Below, piece by piece: positions 1 through 6,103 of a DNA stretch of 6,575 nt. This DNA comes from an uncultured Microbacterium sp. (GTDB lineage Bacteria; Actinomycetota; Actinomycetes; Actinomycetales; Microbacteriaceae). Numbering within the stretch: position 1 is the stretch's first letter; each line of letters begins with the position of its first letter. The position numbers and the translations under genes were made by a program. The DNA is taken from contig CANSLE010000144.1 of NCBI GenBank assembly GCA_947647645.1, forward strand, positions 1 through 6,575, written 5' to 3'. Below the pieces are notes generated by a model, which searched no databases, was not told where the DNA came from, and was given only the letters and a program-made list of their open reading frames with translations.

Positions 1-66
1 CAGGCTGGGGTACCGGCGATGACCGGTGAGGTGGGGACACCGTGTCCGGTCGGGCGACCAGGAGCG

Positions 67-97
67 CGGAATCGCGGGTGCCCGACCCGCGATTCCG
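67..97. repeat. 13-bp inverted repeat upstream of the SseB-family gene
   Basis: CGGAATCGCGGGT (67-79) is the exact reverse complement of ACCCGCGATTCCG (85-97), with a 5-nt loop GCCCG. There is no T-tract on either side. It ends 18 nt before the -10 hexamer at 115-120, so it covers the region where a -35 contact would fall. It could be a terminator for an upstream rightward gene, as hairpins without a U-run are common in high-GC actinobacteria, or an operator for the SseB-family promoter. The sequence does not decide between these. Confidence 0.6.
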
Positions 98-114
98 TCG
101 CATCGGGTCCGGGC

Positions 115-120
115 TAGGCT
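115..120 (+). promoter_or_regulatory. -10 element TAGGCT, leaderless start of the SseB-family gene
   Basis: TAGGCT matches the actinobacterial TAnnnT -10 consensus and ends 7 nt before the ATG at 128. Transcription would then begin at or next to the A of the start codon, giving a leaderless mRNA. No convincing Shine-Dalgarno sequence is present before the ATG, which fits. No good -35 hexamer is seen. Confidence 0.55.
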
Positions 121-127
121 CGGACGC

Positions 128-1123
128 ATGGCACTGTTCTCGCGTCGTGGCCGATCCGACAACACCGACGACGCCGCGGCAACCGCCGCGGAGCCCGTCG
201 AGTCTCCGGCGGATCGCGACGACGCCGCGCCGGAGGCGGTGCCCCAGGTGGGGATATCGGTGTCCACGTTCGGTGCGGACCCCGCGGCCGCGCACACCGC
301 GTTCGCGGCGCGGCCGGCGGAGACCGCGCCGACACCGCGCGAGATCGTTCCCGGTCTCGTCGACAACGCGCTGCTGCAGGCGGCGCTGTCGACCCTGTCG
401 GAGGAGCCGCAGAACGCCGAGATCATGAACGTCATGCGTCAGGCGCTGCAGGGGCAGCTGTTCCTGCGCGCCCAGGGCGACGTGCAGGCGCTGCTCGCCG
501 CGGGCGAGCAGATCAACCTGGCCATCGCCTCGGTCGAGGGCAAGCGCTTCCTGCTGGCGTTCAGTGGCGGAGCGGCGCTGCAGGCGAGCGTCGACTCCGA
601 GGGCGGCGCCTCCACCTCGGTCATCGGTCAGCCCGCGATCGAGGTGCTGCGCAACGCCGTGAGCGGCGGCTACGACGGCATCTACCTCGACCACGCGACG
701 CTCGGCGCCCGCGTGATCCTTCCCGAGCCCCTGATCACCCGTGCCCTGGAGGAGAGCGAGCCGACCTTCGAGATCAAGGCTCTGCTGTCCGGATCGCGCG
801 ACGAGAGCACGGCGGCCCGCGTCGCGGACGCCCTCTCGCGCCTTCCCGTGTGGGTCGCCGGCGGCACGGATGCCGAGGGACGCATGGGCCTCGCCGAGGC
901 GCGCACGCCCGACGGCCGGCGACGGATCGAGGTGTTCTCGCATCCGCTCGAGGTCGTGGCGCTCGGCCGCGGCGACCGGCCTCTCCCGGTGCAGCCCGAG
1001 CAGCTCGGTCGTGCCCTGGCATCCGAGCCCGCCCTCACCGGCGTCGTCGTCGATCCGGGCGGTCCGTGGATCGAACTGGACCGCGACGGCCTCGCGGGCG
1101 TGCTCGCGCTCGCCGGGGACTGA
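128..1123 (+). CDS. SseB family protein
   Basis: This 331-residue protein is recognised as an SseB-family protein of the actinobacterial type. The family is named after a Salmonella type III secretion protein, but its role in actinobacteria is not established, so no function is assigned. Residues 1-75 are a low-complexity Ala/Pro/Asp/Glu-rich linker after a short basic start (MALFSRRGR). Residues about 76-205 form a first SseB-like domain (PGLVDNALLQAAL near 75-87, LAFSGGAALQASV at 143-155). Residues about 206-328 form a second related half ending in SHPLEVVALGRGDRP (271-285) and VVVDPGGPWIEL (306-317). No signal peptide or membrane segment is seen, so it should be cytoplasmic. ATG 128 is chosen over the GTG at 26 because homologous proteins start with this basic segment, and because the longer form would run through the inverted repeat and the -10 element. 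The gene stands alone, with 73 bp before the next gene. Confidence 0.85.
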   Translation: MALFSRRGRSDNTDDAAATAAEPVESPADRDDAAPEAVPQVGISVSTFGADPAAAHTAFAARPAETAPTPREIVPGLVDNALLQAALSTLSEEPQNAEIMNVMRQALQGQLFLRAQGDVQALLAAGEQINLAIASVEGKRFLLAFSGGAALQASVDSEGGASTSVIGQPAIEVLRNAVSGGYDGIYLDHATLGARVILPEPLITRALEESEPTFEIKALLSGSRDESTAARVADALSRLPVWVAGGTDAEGRMGLAEARTPDGRRRIEVFSHPLEVVALGRGDRPLPVQPEQLGRALASEPALTGVVVDPGGPWIELDRDGLAGVLALAGD

Positions 1124-1179
1124 CCCGGCCCGCATCCGCTGTCGCAGGAGTCCCGCCCCCCTGTCGTCGCCGTCGCGCG

Positions 1180-1191
1180 GACCCTAGGGTC
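1180..1191. promoter_or_regulatory. Palindromic -10 element of the primase-polymerase gene
   Basis: GACCCTAGGGTC is a perfect 12-bp palindrome. Its right half holds TAGGGT (1185-1190), a TAnnnT -10 hexamer ending 6 nt before ATG 1197, the same leaderless geometry as the SseB-family gene. Because of the symmetry, the left half reads TAGGGT on the minus strand as well, so the site could fire in both directions or be bound by a dimeric regulator. The AGGG within it could also act as a weak Shine-Dalgarno. A -35 match is poor (TGTCGT at 1162-1167 with a 17-nt spacer). Confidence 0.5.
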
Positions 1192-1196
1192 GAGAC

Positions 1197-2207
1197 ATGG
1201 CATCGGAGCGCATCATGATCGACGTCGGCGGCCGTCAGGTGTCGCTCTCGAGCCCGAACCGCGTGATCTGGCCGGAGCTCGGCATCACGAAGCACGAGCT
1301 CGCGGAATACGTCGTCGCCGTCGCCGAGCCGTTCCTGCGCGCCAACGGGCACCGGCCGGTCTCGCTGGAGCGGTTCCCCGACACGGTCGACGGCGAGCGG
1401 TTCTTCTCGAAGAACCCGCCCCGCGGCGCCCCGGAGTACGTGCACGAGGTGATGTGCACGTACAACAGCGGCCGGCGGCATCCACAGGTCGTGCTCGACG
1501 AGGCCGCGGCGATCGTGTGGGCCGTGCAGATGAACACGGTCGTCTTCCATCCGTGGGCCTCGCTCGCGAGCGACACCGACAACCCCGTCGAGCTGCGGAT
1601 CGACCTCGATCCGCAGCCGGGCACGGACTTCGCGGATGCCGCAGCGGTCGCCCCGGCGCTGCGCGAGGTGCTGCGTGAGGCGGGGCTGGAGCCGTGGCTG
1701 AAGACCAGCGGGAACCGCGGCATCCACGTGTTCTGTCCCATCGAGCCGACGCACGAGTTCCTCGACGTACGCCACGCCGTGATCGCGGCCGGGCGCGAGC
1801 TCGCCCGGCGCCTGCCCGATGCCGTGACGATGGACTGGTGGAAGGAGGAGCGCGGCCGGCGCATCTTCGTCGACTTCAATCAGGCCAACCGCGACCGGAC
1901 CATGGCGGGCGCTTACAGCCCGCGCGCGTTGTCGACGGCGAGCGTCGCCACGCCGATCTCCTGGGACGAGCTGGCCGACGGCGTCGACCCGGCCGGTTTC
2001 ACCGTGCGGACGGTGCCCGCCCGGCTCGCAGAGATCGGCGACCCGTGGGAGGGGCTGCAGCGCCGCCCCGGGCGCATCGACACGCTGCTGGAGTGGTGGC
2101 GACGCGACCTGGACGCGGGGCTCAGCGAGCTGCCCTTCCCACCGGAGTTCCCGAAGATGCCGGGGGAGCCCCCGCGCGTGCAGCCGAGCCGCGCGAAGAA
2201 GGACTGA
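1197..2207 (+). CDS. LigD-type primase-polymerase (stand-alone PolDom / Prim-PolC-like)
   Basis: This 336-residue protein is a single archaeo-eukaryotic primase-fold polymerase domain of the kind found in LigD, with no ligase or nuclease domain attached. The catalytic metal-binding pair is DLD in RIDLDPQPG (D136, D138). SGNRGIHVF (171-179) gives the conserved Ser/His nucleotide-binding motif, and VDFNQANRDRT (225-235) supplies the third acidic residue D226. YSPRA follows at 240-244, and the tail PKMPGEPPRVQPSRA (319-333) is typical of stand-alone actinobacterial members. The family fills short DNA gaps and can insert ribonucleotides during end joining or excision repair. Its length is close to mycobacterial Prim-PolC (about 350 residues), which works with LigC; a LigC-type ligase lies at 5045-6091. 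ATG 1197 fits the promoter spacing; ATG 1215 (Met7) is possible but less likely. No Ku gene is visible nearby, so excision repair is as plausible as end joining. Confidence 0.92.
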   Translation: MASERIMIDVGGRQVSLSSPNRVIWPELGITKHELAEYVVAVAEPFLRANGHRPVSLERFPDTVDGERFFSKNPPRGAPEYVHEVMCTYNSGRRHPQVVLDEAAAIVWAVQMNTVVFHPWASLASDTDNPVELRIDLDPQPGTDFADAAAVAPALREVLREAGLEPWLKTSGNRGIHVFCPIEPTHEFLDVRHAVIAAGRELARRLPDAVTMDWWKEERGRRIFVDFNQANRDRTMAGAYSPRALSTASVATPISWDELADGVDPAGFTVRTVPARLAEIGDPWEGLQRRPGRIDTLLEWWRRDLDAGLSELPFPPEFPKMPGEPPRVQPSRAKKD

Positions 2208-2214
2208 CTGCTCG

Positions 2215-2254
2215 GCATCGCGCAGGCATCACTCGGCGGATGCCTGCGCGATGC
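2215..2254. terminator. Bidirectional hairpin terminator between convergent genes
   Basis: GCATCGCGCAGGCATC (2215-2230) is the exact reverse complement of GATGCCTGCGCGATGC (2239-2254), giving a perfect 16-bp stem with an 8-nt loop. It begins 8 nt after the stop of the rightward primase-polymerase gene and contains the stop and last eight codons of the leftward AI-2E-family gene. Neither side has a T-run, so it is not a textbook intrinsic terminator, but its strength and place between convergent genes make a shared terminator the best reading. Confidence 0.75.
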
Positions 2255-3407
2255 TCTCGCCGCGGTGCGGGCGTGCCCAGCGCGCCGGAGTGTGCGGACC
2301 GTCCCAGACCTGCACGATGCCCCAGGCGACGGCGGTGAGCGGCACGGCCAGGACCGCCCCGACGATGCCGCCGAGCACGGTGCCCGCGGTCAGCGCGACG
2401 AGGATGACGAACGCGTGCAGGTGCATCGAGCGCCCCATCAGCACGGGCTGCAGCAGGTTGCCCTCCAGCTGATTGACGAGCACGACGACGCCGACGACGA
2501 GCAGGGCGACGAGCCAGCCGTTGGCGACGAGGGCCACGAGCGCCGCGAGGATGCCGGCGAGGGTCGCGCCCACGATGGGGATGAAGGCGAGCAGGAACAC
2601 GAGCACAGCCAGCGGCACGGCGAGCGGGACCTGCAGGATCAGCAGACCGATGAGGATGCCGATGGCGTCCACGGCCGCGACCGTTGCCGTCCCCCGCACG
2701 TAGGAGCCGAGCACCGTGACCGTCTTGTCGCCGACGCGCAGGGCGCGCTCGTACGGTTCTCCACGGAACGGGCGCAGCAGGAAGGCCCACATCTGCGGCC
2801 CGTCCTTGAGGAAGAAGAAGAGCATGACGATCATGAGCACGAGGCCCGTGATGAAGCTGGCCACGGCGCTGACCCCGGCGATCGCGCCGCTGCCGAATTG
2901 CGCGCTCGTCACGAAGTCGGTGAGCGTCTTCAGCCACTCGTCGATCTGGGCGCGATCGATCTGGACGGGCAGCGTGCCGGCCCAGGCCATCAGATCGGAG
3001 AACCCGCCCTGTGCCTGGACGACCAGCTCGTCCCACTGGTCGCGCACCGCCCAGACGATGAGCCAGCCGACGCCCGTCAGGACGACAGCGATCGCGAGGA
3101 GCGTGATGAGGGTGGCCACCAGCGACGGGATGCCGCGCCCGCGCAGCCAGCCCATGAGCGGCGCGAACGCCGACGCGAGGATGAGGGCGATCACGAGCGG
3201 GATCGTGACGACGGTCAGCTGGCGGATGCCCCAGATGATCCCGGCGGCGAGCGTGACGACGACGAGCGTCTGCGCGGCGCGGATCGCGAGCGCTCCGAAG
3301 GCGTCCGCCCAGAGGCTCCAGGGTCGTCCGGCGGGGCGGACGGCGACCGCGTCGTCGACGCGCTGGTCGATGCGGACGGTGCGTGAGGTGTCGCGGAAGA
3401 GGCCCAT
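2229..3407 (-). CDS. AI-2E family transporter (PerM/TqsA-like membrane protein)
   Basis: This 392-residue protein is a multi-pass inner-membrane protein of the AI-2E transporter family (TqsA/YdgG/PerM, formerly UPF0118). About eight hydrophobic segments are visible: near 40-60, 64-86, 95-120, 179-200, 242-261, 263-287, 288-311 and 331-365. The usual soluble region between the third and fourth (about 121-178) is present. Family motifs are FFFLKDG (197-203), AFIPIVGA (274-281), NQLEGNLLQPVLMGR (312-326) and the following HLHAFVILVALTAG. Some members export autoinducer-2 and others are Na+/H+ antiporters; the actual substrate cannot be read from the sequence. The length is normal. ATG 3407 has TACGGT 6 nt upstream, the leaderless geometry seen at other genes here. 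It lies 37 bp after the ThrE stop on the same strand, so it may be read from the exporter's transcript as well as from its own promoter. Its C-terminal codons form one arm of the terminator. Confidence 0.92.
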   Translation of the reverse strand: MGLFRDTSRTVRIDQRVDDAVAVRPAGRPWSLWADAFGALAIRAAQTLVVVTLAAGIIWGIRQLTVVTIPLVIALILASAFAPLMGWLRGRGIPSLVATLITLLAIAVVLTGVGWLIVWAVRDQWDELVVQAQGGFSDLMAWAGTLPVQIDRAQIDEWLKTLTDFVTSAQFGSGAIAGVSAVASFITGLVLMIVMLFFFLKDGPQMWAFLLRPFRGEPYERALRVGDKTVTVLGSYVRGTATVAAVDAIGILIGLLILQVPLAVPLAVLVFLLAFIPIVGATLAGILAALVALVANGWLVALLVVGVVVLVNQLEGNLLQPVLMGRSMHLHAFVILVALTAGTVLGGIVGAVLAVPLTAVAWGIVQVWDGPHTPARWARPHRGESIAQASAE

Positions 3408-3413
3408 GCCTCG

Positions 3414-3419
3414 ACCGTA
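3414..3419 (-). promoter_or_regulatory. -10 element TACGGT, leaderless start of the AI-2E-family gene
   Basis: Read on the minus strand, TACGGT fits TAnnnT and ends 6 nt before the ATG at 3407, so the transcript would start at or next to the start codon. It lies in the 37-bp gap after the ThrE stop codon. A -35 hexamer is not apparent. It suggests that the AI-2E-family gene has its own promoter even though it sits close behind the exporter gene. Confidence 0.5.
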
Positions 3420-3444
3420 GACGACGCGACAGGCACCCCGCCGG

Positions 3445-4758
3445 TCACCGTGCCGGAAGCGACCACTCCCGCTCGGTCAGCACCCGTGCCACCGTCAGCC
3501 CGATCGCCAGCGCCACCACGACGAAGAGGGCCGTCGTCGCGTTCTGGATCGCCGCGACGGTATCGCCTCCGATGACGCCCGCGATCGACCGGTAGGCGGC
3601 GGCCCCGGGCACCATGATGAGGACGGCGGGCACGGTCAGGGTCACGCGCGCCGCGCGCAGTCGATCGCCGAAGAGGTAGGCGCCCAGTCCCACCGCCAGG
3701 GCGGCGGCGGCCGCGGCCACGGCGGGGTTGACGTGCGCGTCCACGAGGGCGAGGCGCCCCACGTTCGCGACGGCGCCGAGGGTCGCCGCCGTGAGGGCGA
3801 TGGCCCACGGCGTCGAGAAGAGCAGCGCGAAGCCGAGCACGCCCACAAAGCCCGCCGCCAGTCGGACGACCGAGAGCAGGGGTTCGACGAACTCGGGTGC
3901 GGCGACCTGTGTGACGGTCGCGTCGAACACGGTCGCGACGCCCCAGACCGCCGTGCCCGTCGCGAGCAGGATGAGCACCGCGTACGTGACACGGGCGATC
4001 CCGGCGTTGAGGTCGAGCCGGGCCAGGTCGAGCGCGCCCGTGACGAGGGGGAAGCCGGGAACCAGATAGAGCACGGCGCTCGTGAGCGCCGCGTCGTGCT
4101 GACCGCCCGGCACCCCGAGCGCCACGAAGACCTGCGCGGCGGCGAGGTAGACGACCAGCGCTGTCATCGCCGAGGCGAACACGAGGAGGAACTCGTTGGT
4201 CCGTAGCCGGTGGATGAGCATCCGCACCCACTGCCCCGCGCCCGCAGCGATCCCCACCGCGACGAACTCCTGCCACCCCCCGTTGTTGAGGAGGGCGAAG
4301 GCGGCGCAGGCGAAGGCCGCGGCCAGCACGCGCATCGCGGGGGAGTAGCGCCGCGGCATCCGCTCGATCTCCCGCAGCTCCTCCCGGAGCCCCGCGGGTG
4401 TCGTGCCGGGCGCGAGACGCGCCGTCAGCCGCTTCAGCGCGGTCATCCGGTCCGCGTCGATCGCCGGGTGCGGCACCTCGGCGACACGCGTACGGAACAT
4501 CTGTCCCCGGCTCGCCGTGAGGACGATGTCCGTCATCCCGACGCGGCAGTGGAGGTCGTCGATGCCGACGGCGGCGGCGGCGCGCACCATGCTGTCGCGC
4601 ACTCGCGCCGACGACGCGCCGGCTCCCAGCATCAGCACCCCCAGACGCAGCACCGCGTCGGTGCGTGCGATGAACTGCACGGGCTCGAGCGCGAGCTCCT
4701 GGGTGAGCGTCGGCTCGGGTGACGGAGCGTCCGGCTCGTCGGGCGGGGCGGGGACCAT
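3445..4758 (-). CDS. Threonine/serine exporter family protein (ThrE-like)
   Basis: This 437-residue membrane protein matches the ThrE family, which exports L-threonine and L-serine in Corynebacterium. A soluble N-terminal part (about 1-140) holds the conserved segment GVLMLGAGASSARVRDSM (40-57) and RVGMTDIVLTASRG (72-85). About ten hydrophobic segments follow, roughly at 144-160, 163-180, 189-211, 225-241, 257-277, 293-314, 317-338, 343-363, 374-388 and 401-423. Both halves carry the family's Pro-Gly turn: LVPGFPLVTGALDL (232-245) in the first half and VPGAAAYRSI (383-392) in the second. It thus contains both ThrE half-modules fused, as in C. glutamicum ThrE (489 residues, somewhat longer at the N-terminus). 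ATG 4758 is chosen because AGGA lies 7 nt upstream; the open frame continues further upstream to 5340 but that part has no family similarity and overlaps the ligase gene. The exporter is followed closely by the AI-2E-family gene. Confidence 0.9.
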   Translation of the reverse strand: MVPAPPDEPDAPSPEPTLTQELALEPVQFIARTDAVLRLGVLMLGAGASSARVRDSMVRAAAAVGIDDLHCRVGMTDIVLTASRGQMFRTRVAEVPHPAIDADRMTALKRLTARLAPGTTPAGLREELREIERMPRRYSPAMRVLAAAFACAAFALLNNGGWQEFVAVGIAAGAGQWVRMLIHRLRTNEFLLVFASAMTALVVYLAAAQVFVALGVPGGQHDAALTSAVLYLVPGFPLVTGALDLARLDLNAGIARVTYAVLILLATGTAVWGVATVFDATVTQVAAPEFVEPLLSVVRLAAGFVGVLGFALLFSTPWAIALTAATLGAVANVGRLALVDAHVNPAVAAAAAALAVGLGAYLFGDRLRAARVTLTVPAVLIMVPGAAAYRSIAGVIGGDTVAAIQNATTALFVVVALAIGLTVARVLTEREWSLPAR

Positions 4759-4764
4759 GGTCCG

Positions 4765-4770
4765 ATCCTC
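4765..4770 (-). promoter_or_regulatory. Shine-Dalgarno (or -10-like) GAGGAT before the ThrE start
   Basis: On the minus strand GAGGAT ends 6 nt before ATG 4758. AGGA within it, 7 nt from the ATG, is a good Shine-Dalgarno and decides this start. The hexamer also shares A2 and T6 with the TAnnnT -10 elements at other genes here, at the same distance from the ATG, so a leaderless start cannot be excluded. Confidence 0.5.
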
Positions 4771-4974
4771 GCATCGTCGCCCGGTCCCGGGCGAGGTGGC
4801 GGGGCCGGAAGAAGCGTCGCGGATATTCACGGTCGCCCGCGGCCCGGGCGCGTGGCCCCGGAGCGTAGCGTCGGAGCCACGGAGGAGGGGAGAGCGCCCC
4901 TCACCCTCTGCACGACCGGTTCGCGTGGCCGGCCGCCGGTATCCGGCGCCGATGCGACGGTGGTGCGGGAGAGC

Positions 4975-5012
4975 CGGGTCCGGTCCGCGCGGTGCTGCGC
5001 GGACCGGACCTG
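4975..5012 (-). terminator. Hairpin downstream of the ligase gene, probable terminator
   Basis: GGTCCGGTCCGCGC (4977-4990) is the exact reverse complement of GCGCGGACCGGACC (4997-5010), a perfect 14-bp stem around a 6-nt loop. It extends outward by one G-U and one C-G pair to 4975 and 5012. The stem begins about 33 nt beyond the ligase stop codon in the direction of ligase transcription. There is no U-tract, as is common for actinobacterial hairpin terminators. It would separate ligase transcription from the exporter gene. Confidence 0.65.
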
Positions 5013-5044
5013 CGCATCGCGCGGTGCGGTGGCTGGGCGGATGC

Positions 5045-6091
5045 TCAGTCGAGCACGTCGGCGAGATCGTACGCGGACACGTGCTCGAGCTGCGCGAACG
5101 TGCACGAGCGCGGGTCGCGGTCGGGACGCCACCTGTCGACCTGCACCGTGTGGCGGAACCGGCGACCCTCGAGCTGGTCGTAGCGCACCTCGAGCACGCG
5201 TTCCGGGCGCAGTCGCACGAACGACCGGTCGGTGGATGCCGAGAAGCGCGAGCGTTCGCTCGCGCCCGTGACCGGCGTCCCCTCGGCATTCGTGACGACG
5301 AGCGGGGCGAGCTCGTCGACCAGCTCGCGACGCCGCACATCGCTGAACGCGGAGGCGCCGCCGACGTTGTGGAGCTCGCCGCTGTCGTCGTAGAGGCCGA
5401 GCAGGAGCGAGCCGACGCCGGTGCCGCTCTTGTGCACGCGGTAGCCCCGCAGCACCACGTCGGCCGTGCGCGCGTGCTTCACCTTGAACATGGTGCGCTT
5501 CCCCGGCGTGTAGGGCTGGTCGAGCGGCTTGGCGACCACGCCGTCCAGGCCCGCCCCCTCGAAGCGTGACAGCCAGCCCTCGGCGACCTCGCGCTCCCGC
5601 GTGGTGCGCGTGAGGTGGATCGGGTGGGGAACGCCCGCGAGCAGCAGCTCGAGGGCGGCGCGCCGCGCGGCGAAGGGCGCGGATTGCAGGCTCTCGTCGC
5701 CGCGGGCGAGCAGGTCGAACGCGACGAACATCGCCGGCGTCTCGGCGCTCAGCAGAGCGACACGGGAGGCCGCGGGGTGAATCCGCTGCGACAGCGCCTC
5801 CCACGACAGTCGACGCGTGCCGTCCGCGGACGGCAGCGCCACGACGATCTCGCCGTCGAGCAGGCACGGCCCCGGCAGCAGCTCGGCGAAGGCGGCGACG
5901 AGCTCGGGGAAGTAGCGGGTGAAGGGCTTGGCGCCGCGTGAGCCGATCTCGACGGCGGCGCCGTCCCAGGCGACGAGGGCGCGAAACCCGTCCCACTTCG
6001 GCTCGAACCCGAGCCCGCCGGTTGTCGCCGCGGGATCGGGTACCGCCGCGACGGCCTTGGCCAGCATCGGCGCGGGGATGTCATAGGGCAT
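5045..6091 (-). CDS. ATP-dependent DNA ligase, LigC type
   Basis: This 348-residue protein is a nucleotidyltransferase-plus-OB-fold DNA ligase that seals nicks through an AMP-lysine intermediate. Motif I is EPKWDGFR (30-37) with K32 as the adenylation site. SRGAKPF (51-57) is motif Ia, LLDGEIV (77-83) carries the metal-binding E81, and MFVAFDLLARG (121-131) is motif III. GLDGVVAKPLDQPY (181-194) is motif IV, with Asp where many ligases have Glu, a change that I recall as common in the LigC/LigD group. MFKVKH (201-206) is motif V. The OB fold ends with HTVQVDRWRPDRDP (314-327), typical of LigC. No polymerase, nuclease or N-terminal DNA-binding domain is attached; mycobacterial LigC is similar in size (358 residues). 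ATG 6091 is supported by AGGA 7 nt upstream and by the usual MPYDxPxPML opening; the frame extends to 6280 without family similarity. A primase-polymerase partner lies at 1197-2207. Confidence 0.92.
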   Translation of the reverse strand: MPYDIPAPMLAKAVAAVPDPAATTGGLGFEPKWDGFRALVAWDGAAVEIGSRGAKPFTRYFPELVAAFAELLPGPCLLDGEIVVALPSADGTRRLSWEALSQRIHPAASRVALLSAETPAMFVAFDLLARGDESLQSAPFAARRAALELLLAGVPHPIHLTRTTREREVAEGWLSRFEGAGLDGVVAKPLDQPYTPGKRTMFKVKHARTADVVLRGYRVHKSGTGVGSLLLGLYDDSGELHNVGGASAFSDVRRRELVDELAPLVVTNAEGTPVTGASERSRFSASTDRSFVRLRPERVLEVRYDQLEGRRFRHTVQVDRWRPDRDPRSCTFAQLEHVSAYDLADVLD

Positions 6092-6097
6092 GGCTCC

Positions 6098-6103
6098 ATC
6101 CTG
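6098..6103 (-). promoter_or_regulatory. Shine-Dalgarno (or -10-like) CAGGAT before the ligase start
   Basis: On the minus strand CAGGAT ends 6 nt before ATG 6091, and its AGGA core is 7 nt from the ATG, which supports this start. The hexamer sits where the TAnnnT elements sit at other genes in the window. A TTGGAC sequence (6124-6119) lies 15 nt further upstream, a rather short spacing for a -35. Ribosome binding is the safer reading. Confidence 0.4.

Larger units (their letters stand above)
1..127. other. Upstream intergenic region, no assignable gene
   Basis: No gene can be assigned here. On the plus strand one frame closes at TGA 20-22 and another at TGA 27-29, so the last few codons of a rightward gene entering from the left could lie in bases 1-29. 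That is too little to identify. The third plus frame stays open to a TAG at 115-117 but shows no recognisable protein. The stretch from 30 to 127 carries an inverted repeat (67-97) and a -10 element (115-120) that belong to the next gene's control region or to the end of the previous transcript. Confidence 0.5.
4759..5044. other. 286-bp gap between ThrE and ligase genes
   Basis: Both flanking genes point left, so this is the 3' region of the ligase gene and the 5' region of the exporter gene. It holds a strong hairpin at 4975-5012 and a weaker one, GAGGGG (4885-4890) with CCCCTC (4897-4902). I see no tRNA, no riboswitch I recognise and no convincing small gene; the open frames crossing it are Arg/Ala/Ser-rich shadows. 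Apart from the hexamer next to the exporter start, no clear promoter for the exporter is seen. Confidence 0.5.

Noticed and set aside
1140..1196. DNA-damage control (LexA box or PafBC-type TTGTC...TAGnnT motif) upstream of the primase-polymerase gene.
   Set aside because: TAGGGT is present, but no TTGTCRGTG block lies at the required distance and no GAAC-N4-GTTC-like box is seen. The same search upstream of the ligase found nothing.
2265..3386. A 373-codon open frame on the plus strand opposite the AI-2E-family gene.
   Set aside because: Its product is dominated by Asp, Glu, Arg and His with no recognisable fold, as expected from reading a high-GC membrane-protein gene backwards. The minus-strand frame carries clear family motifs.
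2229..4758. The AI-2E-family and ThrE genes as part of a repair or defence system with the polymerase and ligase.
   Set aside because: Both are ordinary transporter families with normal length and motifs; nothing but location links them to repair.
4860..4960. A possible tRNA, because of a GGTTCG sequence near 4918-4923.
   Set aside because: No acceptor stem, D-arm or anticodon arm can be arranged around it.
4759..5340. N-terminal extension of the ThrE frame up to 5340.
   Set aside because: It would overlap the ligase gene and run through the hairpin at 4975-5012; the extra residues show no family similarity, while ATG 4758 has a good AGGA at 7 nt.
4403..5569. A 388-codon open frame on the plus strand spanning the exporter, the gap and the ligase.
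   Set aside because: It is antisense to two well-supported genes and its Arg/Ala/Ser-rich product has no recognisable motifs; long spurious frames are normal at this GC content.
1197..6091. A complete Ku-LigD end-joining operon.
   Set aside because: No Ku gene is present in the window, the polymerase and ligase are separate single-domain proteins, and they are on opposite strands.
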